Assembly (NCBI GenBank): GCA_022495005.1
Contig: JAGYXB010000800.1
Location: 99,103 to 163,102, forward strand
Origin: Rhyacophila brunnea
Lineage: Eukaryota > Arthropoda > Insecta > Trichoptera > Rhyacophilidae
Direction of reading: 5' to 3'
DNA: 64,000 nt
This document shows, piece after piece, positions 11,681 through 23,396 of this stretch. Under the pieces are notes generated by a model, which saw only the letters and a program-made list of their open reading frames with translations, was not told where the DNA came from and did not search any database. Each line of letters starts with the position of its first letter. Position 1 is the stretch's first letter. The position numbers and the translations under genes were made by a program.

Positions 11681-13373
11681 TGTCCATTTGACAATTAATT
11701 ATTGAGTGTTAAATGAATAATATAATTTCGTTAAATATATGTAATTCATATGTATCATTATTTAATTCTAGATAACATAGAGAGGTAATAAACTCATTTG
11801 TTGTCAAAGAGTTTGCACTATAAATAAAATTAGTATTTTGAAATTTTCTACTGTAACGTTTCAGCGTGCTAAAATAATTGTCAGTCAATGAGATGATAAT
11901 ATTCTGTTACATTCGCGCAATGACAGATTAGTCGCCATCTTCGACTTCATTTGACGTAGGTATTCTTTATTTTTAAAATATGACATATTACGCCATTAAT
12001 TATTCATCCAAATATTCTAATTATTCATGGTTCAGTATATTTGACAACATATATAATAATATGTATTATAAATTATTGTAGCGATCTATCCTTTCACAGT
12101 AACTTATAGCTACATTATTTATTCTGGTATTCGTGCTCGAAATGGTTGATGTATGTAGTAAATAATAATAAATAAATATCAAATACAATACTTTCATAAC
12201 AAATTCAAATTTCAGAGTATTTTAAAATGTGTGCCTTCATTTAGTATTTTATGATATTTACTGATTTAGTGAACAAAGATGTTGAATTACTTTCGGTGTT
12301 TGAAATATGCTGGGAATAACCACGTGATGTTTGATACAAACAATTTTCAATGCAAAATGACTTTCATCTAATTTAATCATTAGTCTTTTTTGAACACAAT
12401 CACTGCTGACCTGTTAATTAATTTTTAATTACCACATTTAAAAAGCATGTTAATTATATATAATGGCCAGGTAACGTAAAGGCGCCAGTCGCGGTGTCAG
12501 CACCCAATGAGTTAACCATGTCTCAGCTTCACATTAATTTATTTACACATAGATTATAGAAGTTTCTCTTTACTGTTTTTATTTTGTATATGTAGAATCT
12601 AAATCTACTACTAACTGTAATTATTATTGATAATTAATTGACTGGTGTATTTAAGCGAGCCGGTCTGTAGCAAAGAGCAAACTAAACTTTGTTGGTCTCG
12701 AAGGCATCAGCTGTCGGATTACATCCAAAGTCAAAGCTTTAATTCTTTATCGAAGCGCTTACGAATTTTTTCTCACACCCAAGATGGGATAGGCGCGGGC
12801 GAAAATCGGCATTTTTCGATCGATACAAAACGTCTTTATGTGGGGGCTTGATACGATGAAAAAATATTTGAGTAGATACCTACGTAGGTATCTGCTACAA
12901 TTTTGCAGGGTTGTATTTGAAAAACTGTAGCAGAATTATTTGGATAATAATTGAATAATGTAACATGTGTTGTGTTGAGACAGATTGCGTAGTGGATGGA
13001 GTCTCGTTTTTAAAGTCGTATATCATGTGTTTTTCAATATATTATATTTGTCAAGAAAAGAACGAGAAATAGATTGTGGAGGGTAGCTAACAACAAGTAT
13101 TCGTAAATAATATGTCTGTTGATATAAATTCCATGCCATATACTAGAAAATTTACTAGGTACCAATTATTAAATCTTTAATTTAATAATATAGATATCTA
13201 AGATAGACACAATAATTTACCTTCTTATTGTTTTGTTTCTTTACATTTTCGTCAGATTTGGCACTTTTTATGTATTTATTTTTATTATTATTAATAAACT
13301 GTTATTTAGTAGAATGTGTAAGTTATACTTCTTTTGGCGCGTTTGGGAAATCAGATAAGAGTGTATTTTTGGC
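11681..13373. other. No supported gene
   Basis: A moderately GC-rich patch at 12645-12851 contains a 68-codon plus-strand ORF with ordinary-looking composition but no motif I recognise. It may be chance. The rest is AT-rich filler. Confidence 0.4.
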
Positions 13374-13450
13374 GTGTGACAAAGTTGCGCGCGCCGATGT
13401 AACGCATTCGGCGTGTGACACCGATGTAACGCGTTTGGCGTGTGACGGAA
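13374..13450. repeat. CpG-rich minisatellite-like block
   Basis: The word ggcgtgtgac occurs three times and gatgtaacgc twice within about 80 bases, giving an irregular unit of roughly 26-36 bases. It is much richer in CpG than the flanks. Both strands stay open: the plus reading repeats ACD-x-DVT and the minus reading repeats CHTPNALHR. The 87-codon plus ORF (13228-13491) that spans it starts with a hydrophobic segment but is probably a by-product of the repeat. Confidence 0.7.
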
Positions 13451-13920
13451 GTTGCAACACAATTTATTATTATGATTATTCATTCTTATAACTGTTAAAA
13501 AATTCTACACTGTTAATTTATATTCATAAAATTTTATTTATATTGTAGTGTATATTTATTTTTCATTGTAAAGATTGTGTATCAAGATTTGAGGCTATAT
13601 TTATGAGTATTATTTATGAGTAAAATTATATTTCAATAAATAAATAAATTTTGTGAATGTTGAGTTGGTAAATAATTCAAACAATGGTATGTTGTAAATT
13701 TACAATATTTAGACACTTCATACTCAAAAATATATATTTTTACAGTTTAGGATAATATTTGTCGTATATCCCATGTAAATTTATTTATTAGCGGTTTATA
13801 ATAATTGAAGACAATAATAATTATTATGTTTTATCACAAAAGCCGTTTCATGTTTCAGTAAAACCATTAAATAGGCTATGTTTTACTTTTGATTTGTAAT
13901 AAATTATTATTGCCAACGAA
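13451..13920. other. AT-rich stretch, nothing recognised
   Basis: Only AT-rich words and short open frames. Confidence 0.4.
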
Positions 13921-14450
13921 AATAGTTGTACAGTCATCTGTTTAAAGCAAAAATGGTCGAAATAGCGGTTTGCTAAATTTTTCAAACATAGGTTTTGAGA
14001 TTTTTTCTTCCAAAGTAAGTATATTCTGCAATAATATTATTTATTCGCATACATAATATTATTGGTGACGGTACCTATATCAATAAAATACCCTTGAGAT
14101 CGAAATGAATATAATCATAATAACATGCCAATAAAATTTGATTTTTATTAATTCATCATGGGCACTTCTGAATCGATTATAATCGAATAGTTGTACAGTC
14201 ATCTGTTTAAAGCAAAAATGGTCGAAATAGCGGTTTGCTAAATTTTTCAAACATAGGTTTTGAGATTTTTTCTTCCAAAGTAAGTATATTCTGCAATAAT
14301 ATTATTTATTCGCATACATAATATTATTGGTGACGGTACCTATATCAATAAAATACCCTTGAGATCGAAATGAATATAATCATAATAACATGCCAATAAA
14401 ATTTGATTTTTATTAATTCATCATGGGCACTTCTGAATCGATTATAATCG
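13921..14450 (+). repeat. Perfect 265-bp tandem duplication
   Basis: The unit starting aatagttgtacagtcatctg and ending aatcgattataatcg occurs twice head to tail (13921-14185 and 14186-14450). On reading both copies I found no difference. There is no ORF and no inverted terminus, so this is a recent segmental duplication or an assembly duplication rather than a transposon. Confidence 0.93.
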
Positions 14451-14994
14451 CTGCATGGCAAAGATGAGCTGTTTTGGTCCAATACAATAATTATTTGTTT
14501 TGTTACGCTAAAGAAGTATAACTTATAATGCGCGAACAGATTTTTTTTTAATAATCACGTATTTGTATGATAGTTTTGGAATTTTATTGAGATTAATGAA
14601 GTTTCTAAATTGTTATACCTTCTTCTGGTTCCACTATATCGGAAATTGGAAAATTCATACATTTATACAGTTGTTCTGAAGCTGCTGAAGAAAATTTTCT
14701 TCAATAGAGATAGCGATTAAATATGTACCTACTTACATACCTAAAAGTGAAGCAAAAAATGATCATTATTATAATGACTAGGTACTACTATTTTCATACA
14801 GAGAGAAGGTAGGTACTAGATGTATGTTTGGTACTAGATGTATAAAAAATGTGAATTTTGCAAAACCCGTAATTTGAATCCGAGATCCTCGATTTAACAG
14901 TAGGGGCGTCAATTATATTGTGGGGGGGGGGGTTATAGACGAGGGGTTAATGTCCGAGGGGTTTTTTTGTTATTGTCCTAGAACCATTTTGAAG
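14451..14994. other. No gene; contains a G-run
   Basis: A run of about ten G near 14920-14935, with further ggggtt words, stands out on the plus strand. Otherwise AT-rich. Confidence 0.4.
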
Positions 14995-15477
14995 ATTTTA
15001 CCACGTTTTTCTTTGCTCGTATTCTTGTTTGTCCGGTGGTTGTTTATCCAGTACTAATCTTGCAATCGATTTTTAACTGACTTCCCGACTAACTAGACAT
15101 TTGAAACTTTTAGAATATATCAGAATATGATGCCAATGCATTCTTTTAATACTTTTAGCCATCTTTAAGTAGAAATAAATTCATTTTCGTATGAAAAGTT
15201 ATTTCGGAAGAAAACCGTAATCCAATCCACTATTATTGGTTGCTAAGGGGGTGGTCCCAGCAACTAAATTATTAATATATACGTGGGTTACTATGGAAAT
15301 CAAAATGACATTTCAGTATTCTATGTGTGTTTGTTTGTTGCAAAATAGCAAAAAAATGATTTGTTAACAATTGTCTCATTTCTCCTAAATTATTAATGCA
15401 TAGAATTGTCAAGTTTATATGATTCAACATAAAATTTAAAAACGTGGTATATAAAAAGTTCTTTTTATCTTGTAATT
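14995..15477 (+). repeat. 480-bp dispersed repeat, copy 2 of 4
   Basis: Near full-length copy. It begins attttaccacgttttt and carries aaaaacgtggtata close to the other end, so the copy has an inverted subterminal pair (TACCACGTTTTT). It includes the gttgctaaggg...cagcaac internal stem. The flanks of the four copies differ, which sets the boundaries. Likely a non-autonomous DNA element; no coding capacity. Confidence 0.87.
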
Positions 15478-15938
15478 ACTTACACTTAAAACAAAGCGAT
15501 CGACTCACCTGGTTGGTTCATGGAAAATCGCCACTGGTCAAAGCAAAATATTTCTAAAAAAGTTTTTCGAAACATGTTAAATGTTTAGTATAAGTAAGTA
15601 TAATATTTCCCTAGTAGAGTAAGTAACTAATTTTGACCCTGCTTTTGTAAAAAAATATCAGACATTTGAATGTGAAGCAGATCCAGTCGTCTTTGCTTAT
15701 CGTTTAGAAATCTCTCGCAGTGAGAGGCTCTCGACTGTCGGAGTGACTGATAACTGATAAGTGATAACAAAGTGAGGAATGCCATACAACTGCTACCTTG
15801 CAACCAGGTAAATACTACGAGAGTTGAGCTAGTATACTCATAAACGATTAAGTCTAGCATAGTTTGTTACATTTGAATACATACATAATATATAGATGTT
15901 ACCAACTGGCGCTACATACCATTCGGTTACATATAAAT

Positions 15939-16007
15939 TGTACGTAAAATATTTCACCGTGGCACAATTTGCCGTGAGCTTTCTTATCGGACAGAGATGA
16001 CCGTATA
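15939..16007 (+). repeat. Dispersed repeat, copy 1 of 2 (partner at 52641-52709)
   Basis: About 69 bases, with shared words tttcaccgtg/tttcggtgta, ccgtgagct, atcgg/accgg and gatgRccgtata. Diverged but collinear. Element type unknown. The region between 15478 and this repeat shows only an unrecognised minus-strand ORF (15627-15860). Confidence 0.65.
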
Positions 16008-16438
16008 CTATATTATGGTCTACATTATATATATATATAATATAAACATTAATTCAATTTTCATAGCTGATTTGGGCAAAATTCATGAATTGAAGAATGA
16101 AAACCAAACCTAACCTAACAAATTATCCAGTATATCGGATATTTTCAAAATTTGTTTGGTGCTGGCTTCCTATAAAGTGTAAATCGACAAGAACCGTGTT
16201 TTATTTAGACTTGAATTGTATGTCAGTACTATAAGACCCAAAGAGGTTAGACGGTCTTTAATATACGGCCAAATATTTCCGATAGATACAACATTAATTC
16301 ACGGTGAAGTGTTATACGGTGAACTGCATATGTACAAGTTTACGGACACGAGGCTATTCAGGTCTTTATCTCGAGGTTTTCTTTTTCAATCGGTCGCATT
16401 CAGTCTCTCTGTATTCTTCTTGAAATTGTCTGCCCACG
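16008..16438. other. No supported gene
   Basis: An 87-codon plus-strand ORF (16216-16479) runs into the left end of the family B element and has no recognised domain. Probably chance. Confidence 0.35.
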
Positions 16439-16442
16439 ATAT

Positions 16443-17901
16443 ATGTGACGCTACATTTCAAACTCAGCCATGTCCATAATGGATGAAAAGGAGAAAAACA
16501 GCTTTTTTGTTTCTTCGTGTACACGGTCATGAAGGTGAAAGTTTATATTATTGCGATTATAGAATGTTTTAAATTAATAAGATCCACATTATTAGTTTTC
16601 ATGTAATTTTCATAGATTCTTCAAAAAATGGATTTTTTACATGGACATGGCTTAGTTTGTCACAAAATAAGCCAAGTCCACACGGACTTGGCTTATTTTG
16701 ATATTTCCGTGGCAGCCATTTTACTAGCTATGATTGTGTCATTCTTCTGGGCTGGACTTAGGAAATGAAAAAGGGCAAAATTATAAATAAATGTTGAAAA
16801 CATAAATTTATTTTTTGAAAATTTTCTCAATATAATATTATTAACTTAAGACGCGTATGCATAGAACATCAAACTATATTTAAGGGTATACTTCAGTTGA
16901 GGCATGGTCTAAAAATCGTGGCTAGGCGATGCGCGGATTGTGTAAATGACGTGCGCCGAACGAAATATAATTTGTTGTAAAAATCCAACATGCGTCCATT
17001 TAATGTTATGTTTATTGTTATATTACTAATAATAACAGTATATTCACTGACATGTTTTCTTTTTTAAGTACACACGTAAAGTTTTTTAGTCATCTTTACA
17101 CGATTTAAAAATATTTTCATCCGACGCCATGACAAAACAAATCGACGTGCGGACACCTCGACTGTCCGTCTCTGATTGGCGACTAGTGAGAAATTTCGTC
17201 GCACCTACTGTTGAAAATTATTTGCCGTTTCACTGAAGTACGCTCTTAAATAAACATGCACGAATAATTATTATTAAAATCTTTAAATTAATTAAGGAGT
17301 AAGTACGATGTATGTGTTTTTTAAGAAGTACAAAGGGTTCTATAAGTCTCATAAATTAGAATTGTATAAAACCAAATTTATATTCTCAGTACTTATGACT
17401 AAAAATGTCAAATGCGACCCTGCTTGACACCGGACGCTTTTTAGGATGCAGGTTAGACAGAATAAAACTTACCGATTTTCCCTATCTTTGGCGCGTTTAG
17501 TCGATTCTGCCTTAATTATTCGTTTTCTCGCCTTAGCGGGGGTCACTTCTGATATTTGAAACATTATTTTTATTAATTATTTCTATTAAAAAATGTCGAA
17601 AAAGACACTATTGACACTCACTCACTCAACGGTTCGTAAACAACTGTCGGCCATGTTGTTGTAATCGCCTTCACTGATTGGCCTGAATGGACATGGTTGA
17701 GTGTGATAAAATGACTTCAGTGGATATGGGTGAGTTTGAAAAAACTGTTCATCTTTGGCTTCCATTTATTTATTATACAGACGGATTTGGATGGTTTTGA
17801 TAATGCAGAAATGTTAGAAAGCATTAGTTCTTCCTCAAATCACAAAAAAGTCAAAAATACCTAAAGGTGGACTTGGCTGGTTTTGAAATGTAGCGACACA
17901 T
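16443..17901. mobile_element. Family B terminal-inverted-repeat element with iterons
   Basis: The left end (ATGTGACGCTACATTTCAAA then ctcagccatgtcca) is mirrored at the right end (ggacttggctggttttgaaatgtagcgacacat). Flanking ATAT on both sides (16439-16442, 17902-17905) suggests a 4-bp target duplication. The word ggaYWtggYtkRkttTg occurs about seven times in both orientations (16459, 16643, 16663, 16684, 17689, 17722, 17869). No transposase ORF is present. A TTAA MITE (16884-17245) is inserted inside. Confidence 0.85.
16884..17245. mobile_element. TTAA-target MITE, copy 1 (nested in family B)
   Basis: A 362-bp element flanked by TTAA on both sides (16880-16883, 17246-17249), with short inverted ends gggtatacttcagttga and its imperfect complement tcactgaagtacgctc. 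It matches 54008-54363 in inverted orientation almost end to end. TTAA targets are typical of piggyBac-like elements. However, the ends here start GGG/GAG rather than the CCC of canonical piggyBac, so the superfamily is left open. Non-coding. Confidence 0.88.
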
Positions 17902-17905
17902 ATAT

Positions 17906-18530
17906 GAGTGTCTACTGGGGTTCCTTGATAAACATAATGGAGTGATCAGGATCCATCGCATCCATCCAATATTCGAAATCATTGTGCTCTCAATATGATG
18001 AAAGATCAGTCGTTCTATTTTATTAGTTTATTCTTTAGTATAAATGTAACTAAAGTTGTAGTGAAATGTTAATAAAATGTGAGAAATCGTAAAACAGAAA
18101 AAATTCAAAAGAATGGTTTGGGCGAAATTTGTCTGCAAAATTATCAAACGAATTAAAAATAAAATGAAAAAAATAATAATACTTATCTGAATGGGATGAT
18201 GGGGAAGCCACTGTCAAAAACTAACCAATCAAGACTAACTGGACAAAATCTGACATTCGAATAAAATTTTCAAAATGGCGTCATATGGTAGTTTGTAATT
18301 CCATTTTTGGCCATTCTGCAGATAAATTTGTAGGTCTATACATATTGTATTTTTAAAAGGCATTGTAATCTTTTTATTGTTCCTATATGCCCGCCACAAA
18401 CGCCAATTTTGTTGCAATTAGAAAATTTGCGGCGTCATATTATTGTCAACGTGAAGATCTTTTCACTTAGATTGTTCGGCAGTTTTCTATTAGGTTTTGT
18501 TATTTACTACAATTTTTGCCTCTACCTGCT
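17906..18530. other. AT-rich stretch, nothing recognised
   Basis: A 60-codon minus-strand ORF (18235-18417) is without motif. No repeat partner was found. Confidence 0.4.
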
Positions 18531-18722
18531 CCTCTCTCCCGTGGGTACTCTTAGGTTAAATTAAAGTAATGTAAATTCAGTCAAAGCACATTTCAGTGCA
18601 TGGCGACCTCAGTCTTGGGTAACTGCTCCTGAGACATTCTTTAATAAAAAAAATCTTTTCATTAAACGTAGGTTCCCTTGATATGCCCGATTAAGACCGG
18701 ATGTGGTTTGGTGGGGCCATTA
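18531..18722 (+). repeat. Dispersed repeat family, copy 1 of 3
   Basis: Shared with 20637-20937 (inverted) and 60018-60178 (+). Landmarks are aattcagtcaaagcac, gtgcatggcgacctcagtct, tgggtaactgctcctgagac and aaacgtaggttccc. Copies are diverged and have indels. No ORF. Possibly a SINE or another short interspersed element. Confidence 0.75.
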
Positions 18723-20636
18723 ATTTCAATAGTTCCTATATGTATCTATATCTATGAATCTAGCCTAGGTAGGTATATATTATTATTCCATAATATATGT
18801 CGTATATAATTTCAGGATACTTATAAGTTATAAGGAAATGATATTATACTGCTTGAGACTTTCATTGCAATATATTGAGTTTTTTGACTGTCCCCGCATA
18901 TTGTTTCATCTCCTTGTTTACTCGACGTTTAGGGCTCATTGAGAAAACGCAGATGTTTGAGGAAGCTCACAAAGTCGGGGTACGAAAGAGACATAGAATG
19001 TACGGAGATAGTTAAAAAAATCGAAGAAAATTGAATTTAAGGAAAATTAAATATCCCCAAGGAAGTAGGTATAAGCAGGGAATCTGGTTGAATTCCGCGT
19101 CAGGAAAAATCACGTTATTGTGTTTTTCATGCAGAACAAAGACAATGGGTTGGGACAATGGTTCAACGCCGTCCCTCGTAAAATAATCTGATTTATTTAT
19201 AATTCTTGATTATAATCTCTACCTTGTGGAGATTCTTTGCGTCACTTAGGAGCGAAAAGTGTACCTAATTAAGTACTTTACTCAATTTGAATGTAGGCAA
19301 TTGCGCATACTACAGGTGGGTACTATTATAGTGGTCAACATTAGCCTCTCGTGAATCGTCTTATAGGTACTACTATTATTTGTCCGCGCGGTGGTCGGTA
19401 AATTATTGTTGTGAGTGATTCAAGATGCGGTGTTGAAGAAAAAGCACATAAAAAAATCTGGCTGTATTTTTTTAACCCCGGTGATACCCAAGCATGCTGA
19501 AAGCCTCATTTAGCTGCTCACGGAAAACTGTCAGTATCGTAGACATGAAATTAGTTGGAAAAAAATGGTACCTAGCTATTCAAAGGCAAAATGATTTTAG
19601 GTATTTTGATTTTATCTCAGTATCTGATATTAATTACGCTAATCAATAAATTCATGATCGCGAGAATCATGATTATATTTTTTAATAAACGTGTCATTAA
19701 AGTATTAAAAACACGTGATATATTTATTTAGGTATACTAAGGTAAATTAATAATAATTGTATAGGTAAAAGCAATTAAATGCAAAAAGGCTTTTCTCTTC
19801 ACTTACCTACATATTGAGATATGCGTACAAAAATAATGATATAGATCTGAGAGGTTTTTAGGTACATTATAAGTTATAGTATTATCTTAAAATGATTTAT
19901 ACTGCTTTAGTTTTACCAATATTTAAATTGAAACTAACTTTGTTATTCAGTATAAATTTAAAATTTTAAAGAGTGGCTGTTGTGTATTTTAATGATCAGA
20001 ATCATTTTTACACATCTGTTACAGATAAAGAAATTAATTTAACCAATTAATGATTGCTTCGATATGTTAATTAATAAGGAAAATCTAACGAATTGCGATC
20101 ATTGTGGATGTAAATCCTATTCAGTGTAAATATTTTTCAATTTAATCTGAATCTTGTATTCATGGTATTGGTGCATTGGGCATTAATAATACTAACGAAA
20201 TATAAATGTACTATAAACAATTCTGGAATGTGCATAACAAACAAGGAATGAGGATTTCAATCCGAGCATGATTGACTGTTAAAACGTAACGTGAAAAATG
20301 TATTTCATTTTTAGATTATTCAAAGCATTAATCATATCGACAAAATAAACAGATACATATGATTGAAGTTTTCAACAGCATGAAACTAATAAAGTAACAT
20401 AATAAATCATGGCATATACTTAGGTAGGTGTAGGAAGGTATGTATTACCTATGTATCTAATAAAAGCTTTCATGCATTTCGTCAGTATTTTTATTAAAGA
20501 ACTTGGAACATCCTGATAATGATTTTTAATAAACTAAATATGTAGTGAATATACTCGTAAGTACAGCTATTTAAACAATTGATTATTTGTACTTAATTTA
20601 GGTAAGTACTTAATTTACCTATTGTAACCCCTTGAC
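18723..20636. other. No supported gene
   Basis: AT-rich, with only short open frames. No transposon ends recognised. Confidence 0.4.
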
Positions 20637-20937
20637 TTCAGGTTCCCTTCGAATGAACGACGAGGATCTAGTGTGATTTCTTTAGGTTAGGTGTATTTTA
20701 AAAAAAACGGTATATGTTTTTGTTTCAACACCAGAGTTTACATTCTGTAGATACCCATTCGCTGCGGACCTTTTAATTAATATTTAATTACCACAAGTAG
20801 CATCTGTATTTTTTATGACTGGGAGTGTCTTAGGAGCAGTTAGTTACCCAAGACTAAGATCGCCATGCAGTCAACTATGCTTTGATTGAATTTACGTGAG
20901 TTTTTTATAGTGCCCATGGGAAACAGGAGCACGTCAA
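20637..20937 (-). repeat. Dispersed repeat family, copy 2 of 3
   Basis: Read on the minus strand it gives caatcaaagcatag, tgcatggcgatcttagtctt, gggtaactaactgctcctaa, and ends with gaagggaacctgaagtc on the side matching aggttccc of copy 1. It carries an AT-rich middle absent from copy 1, so copy 1 is internally deleted or this copy carries an insertion. Confidence 0.7.
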
Positions 20938-22290
20938 CGCTAAAATATAAATATAATTTGACACAGGTATAAAAATATATGTCGATATGGAGCATGCTGG
21001 AAGACTCCTAAATGGCCGCGGTAACCGAGAGCGCTATAGTCACCAGATCGGCATTTTTGTGAACTATGCGTGGATGGCGGGACATTCGAAATTTATAAAA
21101 TTAAACTAGTGCTAGGTTAAATTATACCTTTCATAATAATGTGTCGGTTTACAAGTCTCAGCAATGCTAAATATGATGATGGAAATATCAATTAATCAAA
21201 ATAATTAACTATTGCAAAGAAAACAAAACCACCACATATTAAAACAAATGTATTTTTAAATATCTTTTTTATTGTGAGAAAGTGCTGTAAAATAGTTTCT
21301 GTTATATATTAAGGTGAATACCAAGTAATTGATACATGTACCTACCTATTATCATAAATAAATGCTGAATTCCTAGAAAACATTAATCTAATGAGGAACT
21401 TCGTCGTCTCCTGAGATTTTTGCACTACACCACCGCGGGCTCTAAAACGAAATGATTTTTATAAATCTTTACATTATTCACTAATTATTTTTATATAATA
21501 ATTAAGTGCCTAGTTAGTGATAATTATTATCTGTCAAATGTAGTCAAAATATAAAACAAATGATACAATTTGTTATGTATATTTTACCTTTTCAAAATCT
21601 GCCTAATTGTAAGTACCTACATCAAAATGTTGTTAAACAATGTAGGTATGTTACTAACTTATTTTTTTTTTGTTAAATTAAATCAAAAGTCAATTAATAG
21701 AAATTATGCAAAAACCGACGAATCAAAATAAATTTTGAATTTGGTATGGTCATAACATTGATCAATGAAATAAAAATGATTTCAAGTTATACTTAAGTAG
21801 GTATACATTTTTTTAATAAATATAAAAAAAACATTAAAACTATGAATTAGTAAAAAATCTTTTCGAGAAAATAAAGAAAACTTGAACTAAATTTTAATAA
21901 TAAACATGCCCATAAAAATATGTAAAAATGAATTCATATTTTATAATGTTTTTTTATTATAATTTTAATAAATAATAATAATAATAATAATTTAATATAA
22001 TAATAATTTTAATAATTGTATGTTTTCGATCGGTACCTATATTAAATTAATTGAAACACCTTATCCCAAATCGCAAGCTTCGTATTTTTTAGCTAGGTGC
22101 ATCTGGTAGATGGAGTATTCACCTTAAGATTAAAAATTAGCGATCATGATTACATATTCAACTATTTATTTCATTTCACCTTAGTTTCAAAAATAAAACC
22201 AAAAGTTGTGAGTTATACGTATGTATTAAGTGAGAAATTTCTCATTTCAAATTGCTGTAATATTACAAGATACGATCCGCGGCCTTTTCT
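20938..22290. other. AT-rich stretch, no supported gene
   Basis: Contains an (aat)n run around 21970-21990. No protein-like ORF was seen. Confidence 0.4.
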
Positions 22291-22293
22291 CAG

Positions 22294-22585
22294 GTCACCG
22301 AGTCGCGAGTCGCAATCGTCGCGTTTCGCCCGGCAAGACGAGATCCGCGACCACACGCGTGCGGCATTCTAGATTCGTGGGGCAAGATTGGTATCAATCT
22401 GCCGCTACATCCATTACCGGCCTGACGTTTTGGTGGACCGCGTGCTACCTTCTTCGGAAGCCCACCGTCCTTGATTAACAAGCGATACCAGCTGGATGAC
22501 TGGTGTTTCGTTTAACTACCGTTTTGAAGTATCGAATTTTTGATTGTAATACATGTTACCATTGACAATAAAAGTTTAGATTATC
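22294..22585 (+). other. Candidate terminal exon (CpG-rich, acceptor, ORF, AATAAA)
   Basis: A CpG-rich block in AT-rich surroundings is preceded by a good acceptor (ccttttctcag, AG at 22292-22293). One frame stays open to a TAA at 22476-22478. An AATAAA polyadenylation-type signal follows at 22567-22572. Taken together this is the layout of a 3'-terminal exon on the plus strand. The predicted C-terminal peptide is Arg-rich, then has a tryptophan-rich segment (TGLTFWWTACYLLRKP); I do not recognise it. The minus strand and another plus frame are also open, which is common in CpG-rich DNA, so coding status is unproven. A non-coding RNA exon or an unidentified repeat remains possible. Confidence 0.3.
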
Positions 22586-22892
22586 TTTCAACTGGAATTT
22601 ATAAAAAAAAACCCACGAACGAGTACCATCCAAAATGTCTATCTACGTTATAAATAGGCTGCAAGTATTTTTTATGTCATCATCATAATTAATTTTAATG
22701 AATCAACTGATAAATGAAGACGTCCAACATTCATACTTTTACTATTCTCTGTGTGTGTTTCGTCATAATCGTCTTTTTCGTAAAAACCATCGTGACAGTT
22801 TCCTTCATGATTTGGTTCCACTCAAGGCCCACTATAGTCAGACCGTGATATTAAACTGTAAATATCCATGGTAGTGCTAATTATTGCTCATA

Positions 22893-23275
22893 CTTCGAAT
22901 GCAATATCGTCACTGTTCTGGCAGAAGACACTAATTCGAAAAAATTACATATTGAGCTAGTTATACCAAAATGTTCCTTATTTCAAACTTTACCGTCTGG
23001 AAACCTTCTTAATAAATAAACAGTCTTTATTTTAAAGTCATCCTTTTACGATTACTTAATAAACTCACATGATAGACCATTTCAAACATTTTAACAACTT
23101 CAAAGTCAAATTACTCAAAACTAGTATTCTCCAGTTAGTGTGTTCTGCCAGAACAGAGACGATATTATGAAAAAATGATATATTTGTATATTGAAATCAA
23201 TAATGATAATTTGAACAAAACATGCAATCGGAAATCTTTATGTATAGCGAACAAGTTAGCGCATTGCATTCGAAG
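22893..23275. mobile_element. Inverted-repeat MITE with outer and inner inverted pairs
   Basis: The outer ends are CTTCGAATGCAAT and its complement ATTGCATTCGAAG. A second, longer inverted pair lies inside: cgtcactgttctggcagaa (from about 22907) with ttctgccagaacagagacg on the right (about 23145-23163). Flanking ATA on each side may be a 3-bp duplication. No ORF. The superfamily is uncertain. Confidence 0.7.
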
Positions 23276-23396
23276 ATAATCAATAACTAGGCGTCAGGAT
23301 GTTTCCATTTTTTTTTAAAATCGTATTTGTACTTGCTAATAATTTAATATACCTATCTACTATTATTTATTATTATCTCTCTTCTTGGTCGTGCAC

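Noticed and set aside
12645..12851. 68-codon ORF as a gene or rRNA-related fragment
   Set aside because: No match I can recognise to any rRNA or protein family.
13921..14450. CRISPR-like or satellite array
   Set aside because: Only two long identical units, no spacers, in a eukaryotic context.
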